Assembly: GCA_028278555.1 (NCBI GenBank)
Contig: JANQEA010000043.1
Location: 124,001 to 188,000 of the forward strand
Direction: 5' to 3'
Length of the DNA stretch: 64,000 nucleotides
Origin: Candidatus Bipolaricaulota bacterium
Lineage (GTDB): Bacteria; Bipolaricaulota; Bipolaricaulia; UBA7950; UBA9294
Shown here: piece after piece, positions 17,472-26,523 of the stretch
Layout of the letters: each line of letters begins with the position of its first letter
Position numbering within the stretch: the stretch's first letter is position 1
Notes under the pieces: generated by a model
Seen by the model: the letters and a program-made list of their open reading frames with translations, nothing else
What the model was told of the DNA's origin: nothing
Database searches by the model: none
Translations under genes and position numbers: made by a program

Positions 17472-19316
17472 CTACCAGTTCGGCGTGCTCGGCGTCTCTT
17501 CCTCCGACTCGACCGTCGCCGGTGCATCGGTCAGCAGCGCCGTCGTCTCCCATTCTCCGTAGACGACGTAGCCGGGGAACTCGTACGCCACTTCCGTCAC
17601 CCCGTACAGCGCGTCGGAATAGGGCGAGAACGGGTCGATCGCGAACAACTCGACGGTGAGCTGGCTGTAGCTCGGGATCGATTCGACCGCCTCGATCAAG
17701 TCGGCGAGGCCCTCGAACGTCGACGGGGTCTCTCCAGCTTCGAGATACCTGGGGCCGCCGTACGCTCGGACGACGATCGACTCTGCGAAGAGATTCTCGG
17801 GGATGACGATCTCCCCTTCCTCGACGCGCATGTCGCCCTGGTAGGTCTGCAGCTGGATGCGGAAGCGGACCGTATCGCCCGGAGCATAGATGAAGTCGTC
17901 GATTTCGAGATGGTTGATCTGGATCCCTCGGATGTCCTCGGTGATCGACATCGATGTGGTGATCTCCGTGATCTCCGGATCGGCGAACGGGTTGTACTGA
18001 AGGAACGAGACAATCCCCGCCAGCTGCCACGGCGGGTAGACGGCGATGTCGATGGAGCTGAAGAAGACGTCGGTCCGTTCCAGCGGGGCCGGCATCCCAG
18101 CGCCGTCGATCCGATAGGTCATCTCCACGGTCCCCGGGCCGACGCGGTCGAGCGTCCGATCGATCGCCGCGAAACCGGTCGAGAGGAGGAGCTCTGGGAC
18201 CAGATGCGGTTCGTCGACCAGTCCGACATCGTAGATCTCCGCCATGTCTCGATCGAGATCGCTCACGCCGTACGAGAGATCGATCGTGTCGACGATCGGA
18301 CCGATTCGTCCGCCGATCGCGGCGGTCCGGTCCTCGAAGATCGTCCCGATCACATCGCCGAGCGTTCCGAGCTTGAACGACGCCTCAAACGATTTCATCG
18401 TGTCGATGATCGAGATGGCGACCATCGGGAACTCCGATGCGCCGTGTGAGATGAACGAATGTCCGTACCCGATCAACGCATCCCCGTCTCTGTACGTGAG
18501 TGTCCCGAGAGATCCGATCGAGAGGTCACCGGTCGCCAGCGCGACGCCGATCGAGCTGCCCGGGCCGAGGGTGGTGACGTCGATCGAGGACGCAGCCGGC
18601 TGCATCGCCGCCATCGGCAGGAGGCTCAGTCCGAGGGAGGAGAGTCCATTGAATGCGGGTCCGACCTCGAATGGGAGGAAGTCACCGATCCAGCCCTCGG
18701 GGGCCGCTTGCGCCGTCGCTCCGTTCATCAGGAGGTCACGTGACCGTCCGGAGAGCCCTGCGGCGATCAGCGGCGTGTCGACCGGATAGGCGAAGATCGC
18801 CTCGGGCAGGGCGGCGACGATCGACGGATCCGGGGCGAAGAGACCGTCGACGAGCGCGACGTCGTGGAGGACGGCCGACGGATCCGGCTCGACGGCGAGT
18901 CGCGCCGAACTGGCGGTGTCGATGACGGCGAGCATCGGCTCGATCGGTGTGACGAGGCCGATGGGCGTGATCGCTTTCGACCAGTTCGCGGCGCGGCTGA
19001 GCGCGCCGATCAGCTTCCCGTCGATGTAGATCGGGCTTCCGCTCATCCCTTGAGCGATTCCACCGGACCGACCGATCGCTTCACCGCTCACGCGGACGAC
19101 GATGAAGTCGGAAAGGGCGCCCGGGTGGTCGATGATCCCGAGGACTTCGATAGAAAACTCATCGATCACGTCCTTGGCGACGATCGTCAGGCCGATTCCG
19201 GTCATCCCGACCTCGATCTCGTCGAGGAAGAGGAACTCCGAGCGATCGTAGGCGTACAGGGCCGCGGATGCGGCGAGCAATCCGAGGCACAGAAGTGCGA
19301 AGATTCTTCGAGACAC
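17472..19316 (-). CDS. SpoIVB-type (S55) peptidase domain protein
   Basis: 614-residue exported protein with an N-terminal hydrophobic signal (residues 5-21). The region MSGSPIYIDGKLIGAL matches the nucleophile motif of SpoIVB/S55 serine peptidases, and GMTGIGLTIV near the N-terminus fits the start of that domain. The C-terminal 250 residues are a separate beta-rich domain. Function in a non-sporulating context is unknown; envelope processing is possible. The GTG start follows GAAGGAGGA. It lies directly upstream of murF, suggesting a link to cell-envelope biogenesis. Confidence 0.75.
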   Translation of the reverse strand: MSRRIFALLCLGLLAASAALYAYDRSEFLFLDEIEVGMTGIGLTIVAKDVIDEFSIEVLGIIDHPGALSDFIVVRVSGEAIGRSGGIAQGMSGSPIYIDGKLIGALSRAANWSKAITPIGLVTPIEPMLAVIDTASSARLAVEPDPSAVLHDVALVDGLFAPDPSIVAALPEAIFAYPVDTPLIAAGLSGRSRDLLMNGATAQAAPEGWIGDFLPFEVGPAFNGLSSLGLSLLPMAAMQPAASSIDVTTLGPGSSIGVALATGDLSIGSLGTLTYRDGDALIGYGHSFISHGASEFPMVAISIIDTMKSFEASFKLGTLGDVIGTIFEDRTAAIGGRIGPIVDTIDLSYGVSDLDRDMAEIYDVGLVDEPHLVPELLLSTGFAAIDRTLDRVGPGTVEMTYRIDGAGMPAPLERTDVFFSSIDIAVYPPWQLAGIVSFLQYNPFADPEITEITTSMSITEDIRGIQINHLEIDDFIYAPGDTVRFRIQLQTYQGDMRVEEGEIVIPENLFAESIVVRAYGGPRYLEAGETPSTFEGLADLIEAVESIPSYSQLTVELFAIDPFSPYSDALYGVTEVAYEFPGYVVYGEWETTALLTDAPATVESEEETPSTPNW

Positions 19317-19407
19317 ACGTCCTCCTTCGTTCTCGCAGAGCTGGACAGAGTATACCGCCGCGGTGTGTCGAACTTGTGGGCGCGAAGTGCGTCCGTGCCC
19401 TCGCCGT

Positions 19408-20922
19408 CTACTGAACGCCGCGGAAGAGGGCGCGGACGAGCATCATCACCGGGATGATCTCCAGCCGGCCGATCCACATGTTGAAACAGAGGGTCAGTTT
19501 GCTGGCGAGCGACATCGTCGGCTGGGTGATCCCGACCGACAGACCGACGTTCCCCTGGGCGCTCGCCACCTCGAAGACGACGTCGGAGAGGGTGTGCTCC
19601 TGCGAGACGGTGTGCAGGAGGATGACGATCCCGAGGCCGAGGAAGATCAGCCAGAGGAACGCGATCAGCGCGGCGTCCTCGAGGCGTTGTCCCACTTCGG
19701 ATTCGTCGATCGTCGACGGTCCGATCCGGAACGGAACGATCGCTCTTCGCGGCGAGACGATCTTCCGGAATCGCCACTGGACGCCCTTCATCAGGATCAG
19801 CATCCGCATGATCTTGATCCCGCCGGCCGTCGATCCGGCCGCGCCGCCGATGAACATCGCCGCCGCGAGGAGGAGCTTCCCGGTCGAACTCCAGACGCTC
19901 AGATCGACCGATTGGAACCCGGTGCACGTGATCGCAGAGACGAGCTGGAACGTCGAGTGCCGCAACGCGCTGACGCCACCGATGACGAGGAGGTTCTCGA
20001 GTGTCAGCGCGGCGATGCCGATCAGCGCGATCGCCAGGAACCAGCGCGTCTGGAAGTCCTCCCACAGGACCTTCCCCTTCCCGCGGATCATCTCGTAGTG
20101 GACGGCGAAGCTGATCGCGCCGAGGAGCATGATCGGGATCAAGACGAGTTCGATCGAGACGGAGTTGTAGGACGCGATGCTGTTGTCGGTGACGGAGAAC
20201 CCGCCGGTCGAAATCCCGGTCATCGCGTGGTTGATCGATTCCCAGACCGGCATCCCGGCGCCCCAGAGTGCGACGACGCTGATGAACGTGTAGAGGAGGA
20301 AGATCCACCACATCGTCCGGAGCGTCGACGTGACGCTCGGATGGATCTTCTCCCCGCGGGCCTCGGCGTAGTACAGGCTGTAACGGGCCGCGCCTGGCCT
20401 CGGTCCGGCGAGGATGGCGAGCATCAGAACGATCACGCCCATCCCGCCGATCCATTCGGTGAAGCTCCGCCACCACTGGAGCGTCTTCGGTAGGAGATCG
20501 GCGCGGGCAGCCATCGTCAGGCCGGTCCCCGTATATCCGGAGACGGCCTCGAAGAACGCGCTCGCCGGATCCCTGAAGTAGAGGAGCGTCTCGGACGCAT
20601 TCCCCCCCTCGGCGGAGAGTGCAGTGAAGACGAACGGGAGCGATCCGAGCGCCGCGACGAGCAGCCAGCCGAACGCGGCGATGATCATTCCGTGCTTCAG
20701 CTCGGCCTCACCGGCCTTCCGGCACGGGAAGTAGAGGAGGGCGCCGAGCGCGAATGAGATCCCGGCAGTGATCCCGAGAGGCGCGAGCGCGAAGTGCTCC
20801 CCGAAGGTGAGCGGCACGATCAGCGAGATCGTCGCCATGATCCCGACGACGGGGACGAGAAGACCGAGGTCGCGGAGGATGATGTAGAGATCCTGCCGGC
20901 CGCGGAAGATGGAAGGACTCAT
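19408..20922 (-). CDS. trkH: Potassium uptake channel subunit TrkH/KtrB
   Basis: 504-residue membrane protein with repeated M1-P-M2 units. The selectivity-filter glycines appear as GYTGTGLT, GISTGGFSV, TCTGFQSV and GNVGLSVG. These, with about ten hydrophobic segments, define the TrkH/KtrB potassium translocator. The start ATG overlaps the trkA stop by 4 bases (ATGA), so the pore and its regulatory subunit are made in tandem from the upstream trkA promoter. Confidence 0.93.
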   Translation of the reverse strand: MSPSIFRGRQDLYIILRDLGLLVPVVGIMATISLIVPLTFGEHFALAPLGITAGISFALGALLYFPCRKAGEAELKHGMIIAAFGWLLVAALGSLPFVFTALSAEGGNASETLLYFRDPASAFFEAVSGYTGTGLTMAARADLLPKTLQWWRSFTEWIGGMGVIVLMLAILAGPRPGAARYSLYYAEARGEKIHPSVTSTLRTMWWIFLLYTFISVVALWGAGMPVWESINHAMTGISTGGFSVTDNSIASYNSVSIELVLIPIMLLGAISFAVHYEMIRGKGKVLWEDFQTRWFLAIALIGIAALTLENLLVIGGVSALRHSTFQLVSAITCTGFQSVDLSVWSSTGKLLLAAAMFIGGAAGSTAGGIKIMRMLILMKGVQWRFRKIVSPRRAIVPFRIGPSTIDESEVGQRLEDAALIAFLWLIFLGLGIVILLHTVSQEHTLSDVVFEVASAQGNVGLSVGITQPTMSLASKLTLCFNMWIGRLEIIPVMMLVRALFRGVQ

Positions 20923-21581
20923 CCGGTTAGCTTCTCGATCAGATCATCGCCGACCGGCTCGAGCGAGAAGAACGTGAGCACGTCGTTCTCCTCGACGACC
21001 GTGTCGTCGGAGGGGATCGACTGTGCGCCTTCCCGGTCAATGGCGAGGATCCGCATCGAGGTCGGGATAACCTCGCGCTTGACCGCGTCGGAGACCGATC
21101 GATCGATCAGCGGGGATTCAGCGGCGACCTGGAGGCGGAAGATCTGGGCGTCCTGAGGGAGCATGGCGAAGTCCTGGACACTCGGGCGCTTGACCGCGTT
21201 GTACAGGTGGTGGGCGACGACGTCCTCGGGATTCTCCATCACGTTGGCGCCGAGCTTCCGGAAGAAATCGGCGTGATCCTCGTCATTGACGATCGATACG
21301 ATCGACGAGATCCCAAGGTTGGCCGCGATCGAGACGACCATCAAGTTCACCGCATCGTCGCTCGTGGTCACGATCAGGGCGTCGGCGCGCTCGGATCCGG
21401 CCTCCCGGAGGGTCTCCGCCGAGGTCGCGTCCCCGGTCAACACGGTGATATCGTATCTGGCGCTGATCTCCCGCCCCCGCTCCGGGCTGGAATCGATGAC
21501 GACGACGTTGTTCTTCTCCTTGACGGAAAGGTCGATCAGGCTCGATCCAATGCTCCCTGCGCCCACGATGATCATGTACAT
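20919..21581 (-). CDS. trkA: Potassium uptake regulatory subunit TrkA/KtrA
   Basis: 220 residues: an N-terminal Rossmann RCK domain that binds NAD or ATP/ADP (GAGSIGSSL near residues 7-15, VIDSSPERG) and a C-terminal TrkA_C domain (about 140-218). The size fits a single-RCK KtrA-type gating ring subunit, not the double TrkA of E. coli. The ATG follows AAGGGGGG, and a good promoter lies at 21606-21634. Confidence 0.93.
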   Translation of the reverse strand: MYMIIVGAGSIGSSLIDLSVKEKNNVVVIDSSPERGREISARYDITVLTGDATSAETLREAGSERADALIVTTSDDAVNLMVVSIAANLGISSIVSIVNDEDHADFFRKLGANVMENPEDVVAHHLYNAVKRPSVQDFAMLPQDAQIFRLQVAAESPLIDRSVSDAVKREVIPTSMRILAIDREGAQSIPSDDTVVEENDVLTFFSLEPVGDDLIEKLTG

Positions 21582-21605
21582 GTGAGGCCCCCCTTGGCGG
21601 GAACG

Positions 21606-21634
21606 ATGGTAGCATAGACGAAATCCTGGGTCAA
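21606..21634 (-). promoter_or_regulatory. trkA-trkH promoter
   Basis: On the minus strand, TTGACC (21634-21629), a 17-bp spacer and TACCAT (21611-21606). The leader to ATG 21581 is about 19 bases and holds AAGGGGGG. Confidence 0.6.
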
Positions 21635-21676
21635 AGGGGAAACTTCGCGAGAATCTGCAACGGAAACGGATTTCTG

Positions 21677-21705
21677 TTGAGTGAGGCCGATCGGCGGACT
21701 ACAAT
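21677..21705 (+). promoter_or_regulatory. Promoter of the PKD lipoprotein operon
   Basis: TTGAGT (21677-21682), 17-bp spacer, TACAAT (21700-21705). The predicted start (~21712) is about 5 bases before ATG 21717, and no ribosome site fits between, so the message is probably leaderless or nearly so. Confidence 0.65.
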
Positions 21706-21716
21706 CGCTCGTTGTC

Positions 21717-22694
21717 ATGATGAGGGGAAGGTCAAGCCGGACGATTGCCTGCCTGAGCGCGCTTGCGCTCGCCATTCTCGTTTTGAGCAGCTGTGCGCTC
21801 CTCCAGCCGAATCGTGCGCCGACTGCTGCGTTCACGGCGATACCTGACGAGGGGTACGAATCACTCGACGTCGTCTTCGACGCGTCGGCGGCGATCGACC
21901 CGGACGGCGATGCTCTCACCTACGCCTGGACGTTCGGCGATGGAACGACCGGAACCGGCGTTCAGGCGACGCACACGTACGCGAACGCCGGAGCGTACGA
22001 TGTCGTCCTCCGGGTCACCGATCCCGAGGGACTCGACGATGCGGCGATCGCCACAGTCGAGGTCCTCGAGGTCCCTGAGGGTTCGATCCTCCGTCGGTAC
22101 GCCTGGACGTGGGACGGTGCGGGGCAACGTCTCGACGCCCTCCTCCCGTGGAGCCTCTACCAGACCTATCGCGGACAGCTCCGAATCCCATTTATCGACA
22201 ACTACGATTATGGCGCCTTTGTCGACGATCCACGCGACGATCCGACGCTCGAGGATCTGGCCGATGCCCTGGCCGCTCTGAGCGGCTCCGGAGATCTGGC
22301 GTTCGCCGAGAACGCGCTGGCCTTCGTCCAGGAGGCGATCGCCTACGAGGCCGACCCGCCGGCCATCGAGTGGCCGCTCTACCCGCTCGAGACGCTCGTC
22401 GATGGCACCGGCGACTGCGAGGATACGGCGATCCTCTACGTCAGCCTGCTGAAGGCGCGCGGCGTCTCTTGCCGGCTGGCGTTCGTCGACACCGATGGCG
22501 ACGGATCCCCGGACCACGTCCTCGCCCTCGTGGCGGTTGGACGATCGTTCGTGCAAGGATCCGGCATGACGGTGTTCGAACTGGACGGAACACGGTATGC
22601 TGTCGCCGAGACATCCTCCGGGTCGATCGATCTCGGCGTCGATCCGTGGGATCTCGAGATCGAGGATTTGATCGACCTCTGGCCGTACGACTGA
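21717..22694 (+). CDS. Lipoprotein with PKD and transglutaminase-like domains
   Basis: A signal peptide with lipobox LSSC (Cys near residue 23) predicts a lipid-anchored surface protein. A PKD domain follows (RAPTAAF to about residue 105, including YAWTFGDGTTGTG), a typical adhesive or spacing fold. The C-terminal half has a transglutaminase-like core with Cys in GTGDCEDTA and His in PDHVLALV; a following Asp/Asn is not certain. Such domains often act as peptidases or amide-forming enzymes. The start is ATG 21717 or 21720, set by the adjacent promoter. It heads the cluster leading to exonuclease III. Confidence 0.8.
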   Translation: MMRGRSSRTIACLSALALAILVLSSCALLQPNRAPTAAFTAIPDEGYESLDVVFDASAAIDPDGDALTYAWTFGDGTTGTGVQATHTYANAGAYDVVLRVTDPEGLDDAAIATVEVLEVPEGSILRRYAWTWDGAGQRLDALLPWSLYQTYRGQLRIPFIDNYDYGAFVDDPRDDPTLEDLADALAALSGSGDLAFAENALAFVQEAIAYEADPPAIEWPLYPLETLVDGTGDCEDTAILYVSLLKARGVSCRLAFVDTDGDGSPDHVLALVAVGRSFVQGSGMTVFELDGTRYAVAETSSGSIDLGVDPWDLEIEDLIDLWPYD

Positions 22695-22719
22695 GGCCCG
22701 CGAGCCGAAGGGAGGGCGC

Positions 22720-23850
22720 GTGGCGAACCGCTGCCTGATCGACCCGACGTCGCTCTTACGTTTTGACTTCGGCACGCATCATCCGTTCAAGATCCACCGG
22801 CTCGGGCTGACCTACGAGCTGATCCGCGCTTACGGGCTGATCGATCGCCCGGATGTCTACACCCTTCCGCCGCGCGAGGCGACCGAAGACGAGGCGATCT
22901 GCTTCCACTCACAGGGATATCTGGAGACGCTCCGCGTCGCGAGCAGCGGGATGTGGGTTCCGAACCTGTTCGCCCATGGTCTCGGCACGTCGGACAATCC
23001 GGTCTTCCCGGACGTCTACGATTGGGGGATGTACGTCGCTGGTGCGTCGATCGTCTGCGCCGAGGAGATCCTCGCCGGTCGGGCGTCCCGCGCGTTCAAT
23101 CCGGCCGGCGGCCTCCACCACGCGATGCCCTCGCGTGCATCGGGCTTCTGCCACATCAACGACATCGTTCTCGCGATCCAGACAATGGTCGATACCGGGA
23201 AACGCGTCGCCTATGTCGACATCGACGCCCATCACGGCGACGGCGTCCAGCACGCCTTCTACACGAGCGCCGACGTGCTGACCGTCTCCGTCCATCAGAC
23301 CGGCTACACGATCTTTCCGGGAACCGGCTTCGCCGAGGAGATCGGCCAGGGACCCGGAGAGGGGATGTCGGTCAACGTGCCGCTCGATCCGGGCGCCGGG
23401 GACGAAGCCTACGAGCGGGCGCTCGACGAGGTGATCCTTCCGGTCGTCCGCGCGTACGCCCCGGACGTCCTCGTAACGCAGCTCGGCTCCGACGCCGTCG
23501 TCGGTGACGTCGTGGCGAACCTCCGGATGAGCCTCCGCCAGTTCGAGCGGAACGTCTGCGCCTTCCGCGATCTCGGCCTCCCGTGGATCGCCCTTGGCGG
23601 TGGCGGCTACGACGTCAGCAACGTCGTCCGCGCCTGGACTCTTGCTTGGTCTGTCATCACCGAAGTGGAGCTCGATGACGAGATCCCGCCGGAGTGGCTC
23701 ACCTCGGCGGCGCGGTACAACGTGGCGATCTCCAAGCTTCGCGGAAACATCGATCGGACGCCGACCGACGCGTCCGTCCTCGAGGACCTCGACCGGACCA
23801 TCTCCGAACTCCGCGAGACAGTCTTTCCGATTCTCGGCGTAACCGAGTAG
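22720..23850 (+). CDS. Histone deacetylase family protein (AcuC-like)
   Basis: 376-residue zinc-dependent deacetylase or amidohydrolase of the arginase/deacetylase fold. Visible are the HH pair in GGLHHAMPS, metal ligands in YVDIDAHHGDGVQ, and the active-site Gly-Tyr loop GGGGYDVSN. The bacterial AcuC group deacetylates proteins such as acetyl-CoA synthetase, but other members act on acetylated polyamines, so the substrate is unassigned. The GTG start follows GGGAGGG and is 25 bases after the preceding gene. Confidence 0.9.
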   Translation: MANRCLIDPTSLLRFDFGTHHPFKIHRLGLTYELIRAYGLIDRPDVYTLPPREATEDEAICFHSQGYLETLRVASSGMWVPNLFAHGLGTSDNPVFPDVYDWGMYVAGASIVCAEEILAGRASRAFNPAGGLHHAMPSRASGFCHINDIVLAIQTMVDTGKRVAYVDIDAHHGDGVQHAFYTSADVLTVSVHQTGYTIFPGTGFAEEIGQGPGEGMSVNVPLDPGAGDEAYERALDEVILPVVRAYAPDVLVTQLGSDAVVGDVVANLRMSLRQFERNVCAFRDLGLPWIALGGGGYDVSNVVRAWTLAWSVITEVELDDEIPPEWLTSAARYNVAISKLRGNIDRTPTDASVLEDLDRTISELRETVFPILGVTE

Positions 23851-23897
23851 ACTACCCTCCCCGTTCGACGCGGAACCCCGAACGAAGGAAGCCAGCG

Positions 23898-25670
23898 ATG
23901 ACTCGATCGAAGGAAGCAGTGCGCGAAGCGGAGCTCCGTCCGACCGTTCAGGCCCGGCTTCCCGACGGGCGGGTCTACGATGTCGAACGGGACACGCCGC
24001 TCGCCGAGGTCTTCCGCGTTGCCCATCCGGACGAAGACGATCCGGTCGTTGCGGCGGTCGCCGGTGATCGGCTCCGTGAGCTGGCCTGGCCGGTCGACCG
24101 CGACGTCGACGTAACGCCGATCTTCCTCTCCGATTCGGACGGAATGCAGATCTACAGCCGGAGCCTCTCGTTCCTGCTCGTTGTCGTCGTTTCCCAACTC
24201 TTTCCTGACGCGCAGGTTCGGATCGACTACTCCGTTCCGCACGGCGGCTACTTCTGCCGCGTCGAGGGGCGGAAGCCATTCACGGCGCGAGAGCTCGCGC
24301 GGATCAAGGGTCGGATGGACGGGCTGGTCGCCGAGGATCGCCCGATCCGGCGGTTCCGCTGCTCGCTGGAGGAAGCACGCGAGATCTTCACTTCCCGCGG
24401 CGAGCTGGAGAAGGTGCGGCTCCTCGAGGCACGGGACGTCGACCATCTCCATATGTACGCCCTCAACGGCACCTCCGACTACTTCTTCGGGTACATGGTT
24501 CCGTCGACCCGCTTCCTGAGGGTCTTCGGGCTGGAGGTCTTCGCCGACGGGTTCATCCTCCGGCTCCCGCGGCGGGAGGAACCGACGAAGCTTCCTCCGC
24601 CGCAGAAGTTCAAGGCGCTCCGCGATGTCTTCGACGAGTACGGCGAGTGGCTCGGGCTCCTCGGGATGCGCGACGTGGTGTCGCTCCACGAGGCGATCCG
24701 ATCCGGCCGGATCGAGCAGGTCGTTCTCGTCGCCGAGGCGCTCCACGAAAAGCGGATTGCCGCGATTGCCGCGCAGATCACCGAACGCCGGAGCAAAGGC
24801 GTCCGGCTCGTCTTCATCGCCGGGCCCTCGGCCTCCGGGAAGACGACCTTCTCCAAGCGCCTGGCGATCCAGCTCCTCGCCGACGGCCTCAGCCCGTACC
24901 CGCTGGCGATGGACAACTACTTCCATCCCCGCGACGTTCTGGCCGAGCGGTTCGGGGACGAGATCGATGTCGATTCCCTCGATGCCGTCGACGTGGCGCA
25001 GTTCCAGGAGGATCTTCGGAGGCTCGTCGACGGAGAGGAAGTCACCCTTCCGCGATTCGACTTCCACACCGGCACGCGGGAGGAAGGGCCGACCGTTCGA
25101 CTGACAGAAGACCAGATCATCCTCGTCGAGGGGATCCACGGACTGAACCCACGGCTGATCGCCGACAGCCCGCTCAAGTCTTGCTTCCGGATCTTCATCA
25201 GCGCCCTCACCCAGATCAATCTCGATATGCACAACCGCGTCTCGACGACCGACACGCGGCTGATCCGCCGGATCGTCCGCGACGCTCATCACCGCGGCTA
25301 CTCGGCGGCGGAGACACTGGACGTGTGGGAGAACGTCCGACGCGGCGAGAAGCGGAACATCTACCCGTACCAAGAAGAGGCCGACGTGATGTTCAACTCG
25401 GCCCTCAGCTACGAGCTCGCCGTCCTCAAGCCGCTCGCCGAACCGCTCCTGCTTCAGGTGCAGGAACCGCGGCTTCGGATCGAGGCCGAGCGGCTCCTCG
25501 CGCTCCTCTGGTGGTTCGATCCGTATTCGACCGAGAACATCCCGGACAACTCGATCCTCCGAGAGTTCACCGGCGGCTCGAACCTCCGCGACTTCACGCC
25601 CGTCCCGCACGGCCTCTGGGGTGCGTCGAGCTACGAGGATCGGGCGAGCGTTCCGGAAGGAGAATCGTGA
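23898..25670 (+). CDS. TGS-domain/uridine kinase-like fusion protein
   Basis: About 590 residues. The N-terminal ~250 resemble the TGS and second additional domain of threonyl-tRNA synthetase (RLPDGRVYDVERDTPLAEV, then VPHGGYFCRVEG). The C-terminal ~300 form a uridine kinase/phosphoribulokinase-like P-loop kinase with Walker A GPSASGKTTFSKR and DNYFHPRDV. This two-part arrangement is found in several thermophilic and anaerobic bacteria. A role in nucleoside salvage or nucleotide-dependent regulation is inferred. ATG 23898 has a GAAGGAAG site. It overlaps the next gene by 3 bases. Confidence 0.85.
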   Translation: MTRSKEAVREAELRPTVQARLPDGRVYDVERDTPLAEVFRVAHPDEDDPVVAAVAGDRLRELAWPVDRDVDVTPIFLSDSDGMQIYSRSLSFLLVVVVSQLFPDAQVRIDYSVPHGGYFCRVEGRKPFTARELARIKGRMDGLVAEDRPIRRFRCSLEEAREIFTSRGELEKVRLLEARDVDHLHMYALNGTSDYFFGYMVPSTRFLRVFGLEVFADGFILRLPRREEPTKLPPPQKFKALRDVFDEYGEWLGLLGMRDVVSLHEAIRSGRIEQVVLVAEALHEKRIAAIAAQITERRSKGVRLVFIAGPSASGKTTFSKRLAIQLLADGLSPYPLAMDNYFHPRDVLAERFGDEIDVDSLDAVDVAQFQEDLRRLVDGEEVTLPRFDFHTGTREEGPTVRLTEDQIILVEGIHGLNPRLIADSPLKSCFRIFISALTQINLDMHNRVSTTDTRLIRRIVRDAHHRGYSAAETLDVWENVRRGEKRNIYPYQEEADVMFNSALSYELAVLKPLAEPLLLQVQEPRLRIEAERLLALLWWFDPYSTENIPDNSILREFTGGSNLRDFTPVPHGLWGASSYEDRASVPEGES

Positions 25671-26491
25671 ACACGCAGCAGTTGATGGAGATCGCGCTTG
25701 AGATGGCCGGGCTCGACGAGATCCCCGGGGACAGCGCGATCCATCGTCCGGGCGATGAGATCGAGCGGATCCTCTTCGGGATCGACCTGAAGGCTCCGGA
25801 GCTGGTGATCGCGTCGGCCCAGGGGTACGACTGTGCGATCTCGCACCACCCGATCGGTGGGAGTTCGACCCTCCGGTTCCACGAGGTCCTCGAACGGCAC
25901 ATCGATCAGATGGTCGGCGCCGGGGTCCCGCAGAACGTTGCCGAGGAGACGATGAGCGCGACGATCGAGGAGCGTCGGATCCTCAGTTCGATGACGAACT
26001 ACGATCACGATCCGTCGGTCGCCGAACTCCTCGATCTCCCGTACGTGAACATCCACACCCCGCTCGATGAGATCGGCCGTCGACGGATGGCCGAGGCGGC
26101 CGCCGATCTCCCCGGGGACGCATCCGTTGCCGAGCTGGTCGACCGGTTCTACGAGACGGTCGGCGAGTTCCGGAACGCCGCGACCGAGATCGAGGTCCGG
26201 GTAGGGAAGCCGGAGAACCGGATCGGGAAGGCCGTCGTCTCGCACGGGGCCGGAACGAACGGCGGGTATCCTGTCGCGAAGGCCTACTTCGATCACGGGA
26301 TCGATACGGTCATCTACATCCACTGCCGACCGGCCGAGGCGAAGAAGCTGATCGACGAGTTCGGCGACTCGAAGAATCTGATCGTCACCGGGCACATCGC
26401 CAGCGACTCGGTCGGGATCAATCCGTACGTCGACCGACTTCGCGCGGAGGGGCTTGACGTGACGACGTTCAGCGGGATCATCCCAGCCTAG
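25667..26491 (+). CDS. NIF3/DUF34-family dinuclear metal protein
   Basis: 274 residues of the NIF3-like (GTP cyclohydrolase type 2-like) family. ISHHPIGG supplies the paired metal-binding His, and the C-terminal GHIASDSVGINPYVDRL fits the second metal motif. The family has conserved metal sites but a debated function. The GTG start overlaps the stop of the kinase gene (GTGA) and has AAGGAGAA, so translation is coupled. Confidence 0.85.
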   Translation: MNTQQLMEIALEMAGLDEIPGDSAIHRPGDEIERILFGIDLKAPELVIASAQGYDCAISHHPIGGSSTLRFHEVLERHIDQMVGAGVPQNVAEETMSATIEERRILSSMTNYDHDPSVAELLDLPYVNIHTPLDEIGRRRMAEAAADLPGDASVAELVDRFYETVGEFRNAATEIEVRVGKPENRIGKAVVSHGAGTNGGYPVAKAYFDHGIDTVIYIHCRPAEAKKLIDEFGDSKNLIVTGHIASDSVGINPYVDRLRAEGLDVTTFSGIIPA

Positions 26492-26523
26492 TGAAAGGCT
26501 CCGAAGGAGACTCAGGAGGCCCC

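Noticed and set aside
16518..18449. Plus-strand 643-residue open frame opposite murF and the S55 gene
   Set aside because: Spans two confirmed minus-strand genes and has an Arg/Asp/Glu-rich shadow composition typical of GC-rich DNA.
23607..25610. Minus-strand 667-residue open frame opposite the TGS/uridine kinase gene
   Set aside because: The plus-strand protein has clear P-loop and ThrRS-like domains; the opposite frame has none.
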